Shown here piece by piece: positions 1 to 6,505 of a stretch of 15,438 bases of DNA; the first letter of the stretch is position 1, and each line of letters starts with the position of its first letter. The stretch lies in contig JAEYPM010000074.1 of assembly GCA_023410675.1 (NCBI GenBank), positions 1 to 15,438 on the forward strand. The letters run 5' to 3'. Under the pieces are notes generated by a model. It saw nothing but the letters and a program-made list of their open reading frames with translations. It was not told the origin of the DNA and did no database searches. Source of the DNA: Bacillota bacterium (GTDB lineage: Bacteria > Bacillota > Clostridia > Lachnospirales > Cellulosilyticaceae). The position numbers and the translations under genes are program-made.

Positions 1-73
1 GTTAATTTCAATATCTGTTATGAATTTATATGTCATTTTTATCACCCAGTAAAACTATAAAATCCTTGCTCCT

Positions 74-121
74 TTTTGTACATAGTTATTTTTGCATTTT
101 TGTACTATCTTATTTTAGCAT
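74..121. repeat. Tandem imperfect 24-bp direct repeat
   Basis: Two adjacent 24-bp units (74-97 and 98-121) begin TTTTGTAC and end GCAT; 19 of 24 positions agree when compared by eye. The repeat lies directly upstream of, and slightly into, the decayed response-regulator gene. It could be a paired binding site for a dimeric regulator or a simple duplication in decaying AT-rich DNA. No function can be assigned. Confidence 0.5.
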
Positions 122-410
122 TTATAAGAACTTCCATCTTTCCATACTGGACATCGTCATGCCTATGGTAAACGGGCTGGAGTTAGGTAAAGAAATACGC
201 TGACTTGATCGTGAGGCACAGATCATCTATGCCACCACTGAACCACAGTTTGCCTTGCAGGCATATACTGCAAGCCCTATCAATTATCTTATTAAACCAG
301 TTGAAAAGCAGCAGCTGTTTGATTCGCTGGCCCTTGCCATCTCTAAAACAGACCTTGCCGAAGAGCAGACATTTATCATAAAGACTGCCGATATGCCGAT
401 TTTCATCTAG
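120..410 (+). pseudogene. Decayed LytTR-type response regulator, receiver-domain fragment
   Basis: Reading in the frame of codon 147-149 gives LDIVMPMVNGLELGKEIR, the phosphoacceptor-Asp segment of a receiver domain (Asp codon 150-152). An in-frame TGA follows at about 201-203. The frame then continues as IIYATTEPQFALQAY and INYLIKPVEKQQLF, which match the conserved T/Y...YLLKP segment of LytR/AgrA-family receivers, and stops at TAG 408-410. The first ~45 residues of the receiver are not recognisable and the C-terminal LytTR DNA-binding domain is absent. This is the remains of a two-component regulator gene, with no sign of a partner sensor kinase nearby. The family call rests on motif recognition; the truncation and the in-frame stop are visible directly. 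Confidence 0.7.
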
Positions 411-474
411 ACAAGCCCGGAGCACTGGATGTGGGCATATGATACTGGCCGAAAAAGATTCTTGGTTAGAGAAA

Positions 475-520
475 GCTAGGCACTTTACGTCAATTACGTA
501 GAGTGCCTGGCTTCTTTATA
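475..520 (+). terminator. Terminator-like hairpin after the regulator remnant
   Basis: Arms 475-490 and 496-511 form a 16-bp stem with two G-T pairs and a 5-nt loop. The T-rich sequence TTCTTTATAG follows. The U-tract is weak, so it may be a poor intrinsic terminator or a fossil of the one that ended the response-regulator operon. Confidence 0.5.
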
Positions 521-706
521 GCTTATTTTGTATATTCATTAATTTCGTTAAGATACAAAATACAGGAGCTGTGCTGCAAGGGGCTTTTACACTCGATAAC
601 TGGTTGACTGAGTAATATGATAGAATTAAAGAAATATGCAAAAGGGCATTGGGTGACAAGTTATAAGCGTTATTTCATGATATGATATTTTTAAGGGGGT
701 GCAGAT

Positions 707-2068
707 ATGCATGCGTGGAAAGCTATACAAAAAACTATAGATTATATTGAAGATAATTATTCTGAGGATATTGAGATAGAAACCCTTTCATATGTTGCTT
801 CGTTATCACCATATTATTTTCAACGTCTGTTTGGACGTTTAATAGGAAAACCAGTGAAAGAATACATAAAACTACGTAGGTTGGCTAAAGCCACTGAAGA
901 ACTTAAGAATAAGAATAAACGTATCTTCGATATAGCACTTGACTGTGGTTTTTCTGACCATGCCAACTTTACACGAGCATTTAAAGAAATATATGGAATT
1001 ACTCCAGAGGAGTATAGTAATCATCCTGTGATACTCAATCAGTTTGTTAAGCCAGACTTGGTACTTAACTATGTAATGAGCGAAGAAGATATGCCTCTTA
1101 TAACTGATGGTATGGTCGTTGAAGTAATCCGCAAAAGCTTAGAAGAACCGCGTAACTTTATTGGAATGAAGTATGAGATTCCAGTTTCTGAATTGGCTGA
1201 TGGCAAAAAGACTGGTATTTCCGTAGCTGGTGAAATATGGAATGATTTTCACCGCAAGAAGCCAAATATTCCACATTTAGTAGATAAGGGTAACGAATGT
1301 GGAATCCTTTATATAGATAAGAATACGGGAAATGGTCGTTATACATATATGATTGGAGCTGAAGTTAATGAAAAAGAAAAAGGAATACCTGAAGAGTTTA
1401 CTTCTTTTACGCTATCATGCGGAGAATATGTTGTTTGCTTTTTTCAAGCGGAAACCTTTGGTGAGTTGGTAGAAACAGCCATTTTTAAGGTCTCCTCTTT
1501 TATGAACAGGTGGATGAAAAAGCATAATTTGACTTGTGGTAAATTTGTAACGGAGATGTATTATGATATTGGTGGTGAAGCAAGTTATATGGAGCTGTGG
1601 TTACCGATAAGTCAATCCCAATCCAAGCAAAAAAAAGAACAATGTTGGAACAAAGACGATGGGACAAGAGAACCAACTAAAGAAGATATAAGCTCCTATG
1701 TGAACAGTCCTTTGTGGGAACAACTATGTAATTATGTAGAGAAAGAATATCAGAGCAAACCGGTGCTAGAATACAGCAGATGTTCCATGCAATATGGTTG
1801 GAATGTAAAGTATAAAAAGGGGGGCCGTACCTTGTGTACTCTGTATCCAATGGAAGGATATTATATTGCACTCATTGTTATTGGCGAACGTGAGCGGTTA
1901 GAGTTTGAATGGATGCTTCCTGGTTTCACGGAATATCTTCAGCAGTTATATCATAATACAAAGACTGGTATGGGTCAGAAGTGGCTCATGATTAGTGTAA
2001 CAGATGACACTGTGTTGGGGGATGTGAAGCAATGTATTGCCATTCGCAGAGGAATAAAAAAGAAATAA
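707..2068 (+). CDS. AraC-family regulator with GyrI-like and DUF3788-like domains
   Basis: This 453-residue protein starts at ATG 707, 8 nt after a strong AAGGGGG site. Residues 1-105 form an AraC double helix-turn-helix: the first helix pair includes LSYVASLSPYYFQRLF, and the second includes IFDIALDCGFSDHANFTRAFK and the family ending YGITPEEY. Residues ~125-305 resemble the GyrI-like/AraC effector-binding fold (aromatic-rich, with FTLSCGEYVVC and YMELWLPI near its end). Residues ~320-450 resemble DUF3788, with the family's GWNVKYKKGGRTLCTLYP segment and a late LMISV. The layout suggests a cytoplasmic transcription activator that senses a small, probably amphipathic or cationic molecule through the middle domain. 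It is followed after 16 nt by a free-standing GyrI-like protein, so the two are probably cotranscribed. The target promoter and ligand are unknown. Domain names are from recognition, not a search. Confidence 0.88.
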   Translation: MHAWKAIQKTIDYIEDNYSEDIEIETLSYVASLSPYYFQRLFGRLIGKPVKEYIKLRRLAKATEELKNKNKRIFDIALDCGFSDHANFTRAFKEIYGITPEEYSNHPVILNQFVKPDLVLNYVMSEEDMPLITDGMVVEVIRKSLEEPRNFIGMKYEIPVSELADGKKTGISVAGEIWNDFHRKKPNIPHLVDKGNECGILYIDKNTGNGRYTYMIGAEVNEKEKGIPEEFTSFTLSCGEYVVCFFQAETFGELVETAIFKVSSFMNRWMKKHNLTCGKFVTEMYYDIGGEASYMELWLPISQSQSKQKKEQCWNKDDGTREPTKEDISSYVNSPLWEQLCNYVEKEYQSKPVLEYSRCSMQYGWNVKYKKGGRTLCTLYPMEGYYIALIVIGERERLEFEWMLPGFTEYLQQLYHNTKTGMGQKWLMISVTDDTVLGDVKQCIAIRRGIKKK

Positions 2069-2084
2069 TCAGGAGGTAATGAAT

Positions 2085-2546
2085 ATGGCAATTATTTCAA
2101 AAATAAATTTAATAGAACAGCCAGAGCAACATGTCTTATCAATCCGCACTTTCATCAATTTTGATGATTATCCAAGAGTTGCTGCGAAGGCCTATGGAAA
2201 AATTATGGATTATATCATCCAAAATGACTTATTACCCTCCGGCGGTCCATTTGTATGCTATCACAATGCTGATCTTAAAAATCTTGATGTAGAAATGGGT
2301 TTTCCTGTTGCAAAACCAGTATCAGGAGAAGGAGAAGTTTTAGGATATACTATTCTTCACCGTAAAGTGGTGTCAGGCATTTCATTAGGTCCATATGAAG
2401 ATACTGACCCATTGATGATGGAAATTATACAGTGGATGGCAGAACATGGTTATGAGCAACAAGGAGGGATATACAATTATTATTTAAATGATGATGATCG
2501 CCCAACATGTGAACTTCTTACACAGATTATAATGCCTATAAAATAG
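2085..2546 (+). CDS. Stand-alone GyrI-like small-molecule-binding protein
   Basis: This 153-residue protein resembles the single-domain GyrI-like/AraC effector-binding family (SOUL/GyrI superfamily). It opens with the typical line in which a first beta-strand (EQHVLSIRTFINF) leads into a helix containing AYGKIMDYI. It continues with PFVCYHN, a strand carrying VEMGFPVAKPV, and the family's late G-Y segment ending in IIMPIK. No DNA-binding region is present. I chose ATG 2085 because AGGAGG at 2071-2076 lies 8 nt before it; the in-frame ATG 2079 is only 2 nt from that site. It probably acts as a ligand-binding partner or sequestering protein for the same compound class sensed by the preceding AraC regulator. 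Such proteins are also known to bind or hydrolyse small electrophiles, so an enzymatic role remains possible. Confidence 0.82.
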   Translation: MAIISKINLIEQPEQHVLSIRTFINFDDYPRVAAKAYGKIMDYIIQNDLLPSGGPFVCYHNADLKNLDVEMGFPVAKPVSGEGEVLGYTILHRKVVSGISLGPYEDTDPLMMEIIQWMAEHGYEQQGGIYNYYLNDDDRPTCELLTQIIMPIK

Positions 2547-2560
2547 GATCTAATCGTAAA

Positions 2561-2599
2561 AATGGGCCTTTTAAGTGTAAAGGCCCATTATATTTTTTT
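2561..2599. terminator. Strong bidirectional intrinsic terminator
   Basis: A perfect 11-bp stem, AATGGGCCTTT (2561-2571) against AAAGGCCCATT (2579-2589), has a 7-nt loop. A run of seven T follows on the plus strand (2593-2599). On the minus strand the stem is followed by TTTTTACG. It therefore serves the GyrI-like gene from the left and the convergent small ORF from the right. Confidence 0.9.
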
Positions 2600-2759
2600 A
2601 TATCTTATTTATAAGCTCATCAATTTCATTCAGATGTAATTCGAAGTGGCGAAGATAATCAATAATCATAATTTTTAGTGTGACAGGTGTATTTAGTGCA
2701 TTCATCCATTCATTAATCAACATTAATAGGTTCTGATTATTTTCCTTAAATTCATTCAT
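2598..2759 (-). CDS. Small 53-residue hypothetical protein
   Basis: On the minus strand, GAAAGGAG lies 8 nt before an ATG at 2759-2757. The frame runs 53 codons to TAA at 2600-2598, at the edge of the bidirectional terminator. A plausible promoter lies upstream (2843-2815). The protein is acidic to neutral and probably all-helical: MNEFKENNQNLLML, a middle NEWMNALNTPVTLK, then an amphipathic helix ending HLNEIDELINKI. No signal peptide, membrane segment or cysteine motif is visible, and I do not recognise the family. An in-frame upstream extension is possible, but it would ignore the good ribosome site and promoter. It is convergent with the GyrI-like gene and divergent from the broken LysR gene. 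A real small gene is likely because start, terminator and promoter all fit. Confidence 0.6.
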   Translation of the reverse strand: MNEFKENNQNLLMLINEWMNALNTPVTLKIMIIDYLRHFELHLNEIDELINKI

Positions 2760-2814
2760 GATTATTTCTCCTTTCAATCTCGTGAAATTAAATTGTTTGT
2801 AAATATTTGATTGT

Positions 2815-2843
2815 ATGTTATCATAAAGGGAGCATTTTGTAAA
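2815..2843 (-). promoter_or_regulatory. Putative sigma-A promoter for the 53-residue ORF
   Basis: Read on the minus strand: TTTACA (2843-2838), 17-nt spacer, TAACAT (2820-2815). Transcription would begin near 2808, leaving a leader of about 50 nt before the ATG at 2759. It lies in the divergent gap next to the LysR pseudogene, where a LysR-regulated promoter would be expected. Confidence 0.4.
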
Positions 2844-2875
2844 AATGATAAATTCTATACAATTATTCAATTAAA

Positions 2876-3685
2876 TTGATAAGGGGATATGCTTAATCCT
2901 CCATTACTTCACAAATTCAAATACTTGAGAAAGAAATGAACGTAAGGCTATTTGAGCGCCTGGGTCACCATATCACATTAACAGCAGAAGGAAAGAAATT
3001 ACTGCCCATTGCTGAACAAATCATAAAATTATTAAAAGATGCAAAGAACATAGCAGGAAATTCTGACGAGCTTGGTGGAACCTTAGTTATAGGTGCAGTT
3101 GAATCCCTGTGCGTAACAAGGCTACCTAAACTTTTAAAGGAATACCGTTTACGATATCCTGAGGTAGAAATTCTTATCAAATTCGGTAGTAGGGATGAGT
3201 TTCTGCATGCATTAAAGGATAATACAATCAACTTAGTTTTCTTTGTTGATACCCCAATTATCAATAATGATTTTGTTACAGTAATGTAGTCTCCAGAGCC
3301 TATGGCACTTTTATTTACACCTGAACATACTTTAGCTTGCAGAGAAAAGATTTATCCGGAAGACTTAACAGGTGAACCCATGATTTTAACTAAAAAGAGT
3401 AGCGGCTACAGAATGCTCTTTGATATAATAATGTCACAGCTTAATATTAAGCCCTGTTCTATTATTGAAACTGGAAATGTCCAGGCGATTAAGCAGCTAA
3501 CTTTGAGTGGTATGGGTATCACTTTTCTGCCGCTGACTGCTGTTGAAGAAGAACTTCGTCAAAATAAACTAGTGAGTTTGAGGTGGCTGGGACCTGAATT
3601 TTCCATATTTACTCAAGTGCTTATTCATAAAAACAAATGGATGTCAACAGCACTGAAAGCTTTTATTGAATTGATACATGATTGA
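2876..3685 (+). pseudogene. Broken LysR-family transcription regulator
   Basis: One reading frame across 2876-3685 is LysR-like. It shows SSITSQIQILEKEM and RLFERLGHHITLTAEGKKLL (recognition helix and wing), a linker helix, then the periplasmic-binding-protein-like effector domain, with GTLVIGAVESL near its start and GNVQAIKQLTLSGMGITFLP near its end. The frame is interrupted by TAA 2894-2896, at a position where the family usually has Gln (CAA), and by TAG 3287-3289 in the middle of the effector domain. The first ~25 residues of the helix-turn-helix region are not recognisable and no start codon with a ribosome site precedes the remnant. These three lesions make a functional full-length regulator very unlikely. 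It lies upstream of the Rieske oxygenase gene in the same direction and may once have controlled it or the divergent small ORF. Confidence 0.85.
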
Positions 3686-3751
3686 CCTAGATATTCTGAT
3701 AGCTCATAGGAGAAATATGTCGTTTCTTCTGCTCAAAGTATTGATACTCTA

Positions 3752-3779
3752 TTGTATTCATATTTTAAGGGAGTATAAT
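3752..3779 (+). promoter_or_regulatory. Putative promoter for the Rieske oxygenase gene
   Basis: TTGTAT (3752-3757), 16-nt spacer and a perfect TATAAT (3774-3779). Transcription from about 3786 would give a leader of ~110 nt before ATG 3897. It lies downstream of the broken LysR gene, so the oxygenase can be expressed on its own. Confidence 0.5.
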
Positions 3780-3896
3780 AAAATGTATTCGTTATAACTC
3801 TATAAAGGATATAAGTAGAATATTAAAGTCTATTTAAAACGCATTTATACGAGTGCTTTTAAAATAGAAATCATACAAGTGAAAGGAGTATCAGAT

Positions 3897-4862
3897 ATGA
3901 TACCGAACCAATGGTATGCGATCCTGCCATCCAAGTCTGTAAGAATCAATAAAATCGTAGCTGTGAAAAGAATGAATTTAGATCTTGCATTGTTTAGAAA
4001 CAACAAAGGTGAAATCGCCTGTGTTGTTGATCAGTGTACCCATAGAGGGGCGGCACTCAGCAAGGGCAAGACCAAAGGAGATTGCATTCAATGCCCTTTT
4101 CATGCAATGGAATTTGATAAAAATGGGAAATGCACATGTATTCCTGCTAATGGCAAAGCCTCAACTGCTGACATGAGCCGCTATAATGTAAAGTATTACT
4201 CTGTAAAGGAAGCAAATGGAATTATTTATTTTTGGTATGGGGAACTGGAAAAAATAGAAGAAAAGTTGCCCTTTTTTTATCAACAAATAGATGATACATA
4301 TGTATATAGCGAACTAGAAGATCACTGGAATTCGCATTATTCCCGATGCATTGAAAACCAGCTTGATGTGGTTCATGTGCCTATTGTGCACTATAATACG
4401 ATCGGTAGAGGCAATAAAACCCTGATTAGTGGGCCCAAAGTATTGTATGAGAACGGCATTCTGCAAACTAGCGCAAACAATGAAGTGGATAAAGGACAGA
4501 AGCCGAAGACTCCTTCGGAATGCATCATTAAAGATACACATCTAAATTTTATTTTCCCCAATATATGGATGAACCATATCAGCTCAAAAATAAAAGTAAT
4601 CATTTATTTTGCTCCAGTAGACGATGAAAATACAATTTTATACATACGATTCTATTGCAATCTAACGAAGAGTAGAGCTTTAAATACTTTGATAGCATTC
4701 TTTGGTAAAATTGCAAATAAAATTATTGAACGACAGGATAAGCGTGTTGTCATTACACAAAAACCAAAGGCATCTTCTTTAAAATCAGGGGAGAAGCTGA
4801 TTTCGGGAGATGGGCCTATTATTATGTATCGTAAAATACGTGATGATTTAAAAAATTCATAA
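3897..4862 (+). CDS. Rieske-type non-heme iron oxygenase, alpha-subunit-like
   Basis: This 321-residue protein carries an N-terminal Rieske [2Fe-2S] domain with C47-T-H49 and C66-P-F-H69 (CxH...CxxH). The C-terminal catalytic domain has the mononuclear iron motif D157-x2-H160-x4-H165 inside ENQLDVVHVPIVH. D305 in SGDGPIIMYR is the likely third iron ligand. Length and layout fit the VanA/pheophorbide-oxygenase-like group of single-component-alpha Rieske oxygenases, which use electrons from a reductase and O2 to hydroxylate, demethylate or oxidise a substrate. No reductase or ferredoxin gene is adjacent. I place the start at ATG 3897 because AAAGGAG (3882-3888) ends 8 nt before it; a GTG at 3879 in the same frame overlaps the upstream edge of that site. 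The protein is cytosolic, with no membrane segment. All iron ligands are present, so it should be active; the substrate cannot be told. Confidence 0.88.
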   Translation: MIPNQWYAILPSKSVRINKIVAVKRMNLDLALFRNNKGEIACVVDQCTHRGAALSKGKTKGDCIQCPFHAMEFDKNGKCTCIPANGKASTADMSRYNVKYYSVKEANGIIYFWYGELEKIEEKLPFFYQQIDDTYVYSELEDHWNSHYSRCIENQLDVVHVPIVHYNTIGRGNKTLISGPKVLYENGILQTSANNEVDKGQKPKTPSECIIKDTHLNFIFPNIWMNHISSKIKVIIYFAPVDDENTILYIRFYCNLTKSRALNTLIAFFGKIANKIIERQDKRVVITQKPKASSLKSGEKLISGDGPIIMYRKIRDDLKNS

Positions 4863-5074
4863 AGGCATATCGAAAGCTTTCGGCTGAATGAATTTTGAAT
4901 AAAGCATGGATTTTTGCACAAAATAAAAAATAAAATCATAACTGGTTTTGTAAAGTTAAAATGAAAGATTAGCACAATGTTTTACAGATTTACTGTTAAT
5001 TACTCAAAATTGCTTTGAATTTTACTTTTTTAAGCTAAAAGTTTTACTGTAAATATGTCAAGGGTAAAGTGAAG
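4863..5074. other. AT-rich gap without a gene
   Basis: No coding frame or RNA structure is convincing here. The only notable item is a perfect 12-bp palindrome, CGAAAGCTTTCG (4871-4882), just after the oxygenase stop. It has no T-run, so it is not a good intrinsic terminator. Confidence 0.5.
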
Positions 5075-5108
5075 GTGCTAACGCACGCCCTATGATAATT
5101 CACAGAGC

Positions 5109-5394
5109 GAACTTTTAAGTAGCATTCAAGCGAAATTTCAAGCTGCCAAGTTCTTCAGCGGTGTGAAAAAACAATATTACCAAACATACATACTACTATT
5201 GGTATAAACAAATTAGGAGTTCAAAACCTAAATCTTCTAAGATACCACCACCTACTTTTGGTGAAGTAAATCTACAACATGATCCAAAAGTAGAATCCTC
5301 AGGCATTAAACTCTCTTTTAAAAACGTTGAAATTTCTCTTCTTAATAAAACTGATATTGAGCTTGCAATAGCTGTCATTCATGAACTGAAATAA
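5109..5394 (+). pseudogene. tnpA: IS66 accessory protein TnpA, frameshifted
   Basis: The second part reads ITKHTYYYWYKQIR, the end of the helix-turn-helix typical of IS66 TnpA. A proline-rich linker follows, then the characteristic C-terminal strand pair with SGIKLSFKNVEISL and the final helix LAIAVIHELK before TAA 5392-5394. The first part (5109 to about 5166, with FSGVKKQ) is in another frame. A short deletion near 5166-5175 separates the two. TnpA is a small accessory factor needed for transposition of IS66 elements. Its stop is 2 nt from the tnpB start, the normal IS66 spacing. Confidence 0.72.
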
Positions 5395-5396
5395 AT

Positions 5397-5504
5397 ATGT
5401 TAAACAGCTTTATTCAAAATACCCAGCACATTTATATTGCATGTCAGACAACTGACTTTCGTAAGCAAATTGATAGTCTAGTAGCGAATCTTGGATGTGG
5501 GTGA
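5397..5504 (+). pseudogene. tnpB: IS66 accessory protein TnpB, N-terminal fragment
   Basis: ATG 5397 opens a 35-codon frame whose QHIYIACQTTDFRKQIDSL is the hallmark start of IS66 TnpB (usual form: I-Y-L-A-x-G-x-T-D-x-R-K-x-I-D-G-L). The frame ends at TGA 5502-5504 where the sequence jumps to tnpC. TnpB proteins are normally about 115 residues, so some 80 residues are deleted. Confidence 0.75.
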
Positions 5505-6181
5505 TGCAAAGTGCTGCACAGGAAACTATAAAAGCAACCTTTTTCCATTATTCCTGTACGAGAGGTGCATCTGTTCCCAAAAAACTACTGCAAGGATTTA
5601 CTGGTTTTTTAACTACAGATGCCTACATAGGCTATGAGAATGTAGCTGGTATAAAAAGAAGTCTATGCTGGGCCCATTGTCGTAGATACTTCGTAGAAAG
5701 CATTCCTTTGGATAGTACGGGAAAAGAAATGTCAGGAGGCTTCTAAAGCCATTCTAGATGCCTTTTGGTCATGGGTTCATGAAACATCACAAATACCAAC
5801 GACAAATGACAAACTCACTCAAGCGTTAAAGTATGTTCAAAACCAAAGAAAATACTTAGAAACGTTCTTAGAGGATGGGTGATTGGCTATCTCAAATAAC
5901 CTTTGTGAAAGCCATATAAGACCTTTTGCCACGGCAAGACGTGCATGGCTATTTGCAGATACACCTAAAGGTGCCACAGTCAATGCAATACTCTATACCT
6001 AGGAGAAACTTCAAGAGCTAATAAACTAAATGTTTATGAGTACCTTAAATATCTACTAACAGTTATGCCAAACACAGGTTTTAGAAATGACCCAGAAAAG
6101 CTACATGCCTACTTACCATGGTCAGAAGACCTTCCACAAGAATGCCGATTAACTCATATAACGAAGAAGTGCCTCAAATAG
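5498..6181 (+). pseudogene. tnpC: IS66 transposase TnpC, C-terminal part, multiply broken
   Basis: The frame enters at WVMQSA (5498), the position just after the first catalytic Asp in IS66 transposases, so that Asp is deleted. Next come GFLTTDAYIGYENV (second Asp) and CWAHCRRYF. A frameshift near 5735 leads to EASKAILDAFWSW. An in-frame TGA (about 5880) falls where Arg is expected in the EDG-R-L segment. Then come AISNNLCESHIRPF (catalytic Glu) and WLFADTPKGA, an in-frame TAG near 6000, and another frame change before LNVYEYLKYLLTVMP and the C-terminal HAYLPWSEDLP. The product is clearly non-functional. The homology is unmistakable despite the lesions. Confidence 0.88.
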
Positions 6182-6216
6182 ATGCTATCTGATTTTATAA
6201 AGATAGTATCTTTTTT
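6181..6216 (+). terminator. Intrinsic terminator after tnpC relic
   Basis: GATGCTATCT (6181-6190) pairs with AGATAGTATC (6201-6210), allowing one G-T pair, with a 10-nt loop, followed directly by TTTTTT (6211-6216). Its position at the tnpC stop is usual for an IS66 operon. Confidence 0.8.
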
Positions 6217-6250
6217 ATAGACGTCATCTTTTAAAGCACTTACAATAAAA

Positions 6251-6356
6251 CCTAGTAACACATTAAGGTTTAGAGCATTTTTTTGTTCTAAGCCTTAATG
6301 TGTTTTTGAGTAAATTTAGGGTCATAATATGTTCCCAAATGGGTGGCGGGGTGCAC
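6251..6356 (+). repeat. IS-end-like repeat with long hairpin, copy 1
   Basis: Begins CCTAGTAA. It then holds a 20-bp near-perfect hairpin (6258-6277 with 6284-6303, 6-nt T loop) and TTTTT, and ends in GGGTGGCGGGGTGCAC. A related sequence stands at 14900-14999 in the same orientation. Shared blocks are CCTAGTAA, TTAGAGC, AAGCCTT(A/G)ATGT(A/G)TTTTT and a GGCGGG terminal box. Here it sits where the right end of the IS66 relic should be. Confidence 0.6.
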
Positions 6357-6417
6357 TATTTAGCAGAAGTCGGTAGTTTTTACCATCAATACATGAGCCA
6401 ATATCTGCTATGTTGGT

Positions 6418-6446
6418 TTGAAAAAAGTTACAGTAATTGTTATAAT
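6418..6446 (+). promoter_or_regulatory. Strong sigma-A promoter of the DinG-like helicase gene
   Basis: TTGAAA (6418-6423), 17-nt spacer, perfect TATAAT (6441-6446). Transcription from about 6453 gives a ~50-nt leader. No LexA-type operator is evident by eye around it. Confidence 0.8.
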
Positions 6447-6505
6447 GACGGTTAGTGTTATTGAGATATGCTAGAAATATACATCACCAAATAGGAGAAC
6501 AATAG

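Larger units (their letters stand above)
5075..6356 (+). mobile_element. IS66-family insertion sequence, internally deleted relic
   Basis: Pieces of all three IS66 genes occur in canonical order: tnpA (5109-5394), tnpB start (5397-5504) and tnpC C-terminal part (5498-6181). Hairpins and a GC-rich right edge follow. Tentative ends are GTGCTAACGCACGCCC at 5075-5090 and GGGTGGCGGGGTGCAC at 6341-6356. Read as inverted repeats they match at only about 9 of 16 positions, so the exact boundaries are uncertain. A full IS66 element is about 2.5 kb; roughly half is missing, mainly by one deletion from within tnpB to the middle of tnpC. Several frameshifts and stops show that the element is old and cannot move by itself. 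Confidence 0.8.

Noticed and set aside
604..625. TTGACT followed by TATGAT and TAGAAT as a promoter for the AraC gene
   Set aside because: Spacings of 6 and 10 nt are too short; a weak TATGAT at 681-686 has no good -35 box, so no promoter is called.
2894..3289. Stop-codon recoding in the LysR frame
   Set aside because: Two different stop codons plus a missing N-terminus fit decay; nearby relics also carry TGA and TAG, and intact genes here show no recoding.
3717..3797. 26-codon ORF (begins MSFLLLKV) behind an AGGAG site between LysR and the oxygenase
   Set aside because: It spans the better-supported promoter of the oxygenase gene and has no recognisable content; length alone gives no support.
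3879..3896. GTG start giving a 6-residue longer Rieske protein
   Set aside because: The GTG overlaps the upstream edge of the ribosome binding site that clearly serves ATG 3897.
5495..5746. 83-residue 'hypothetical protein'
   Set aside because: It is the first readable stretch of the broken IS66 tnpC, not an independent gene.
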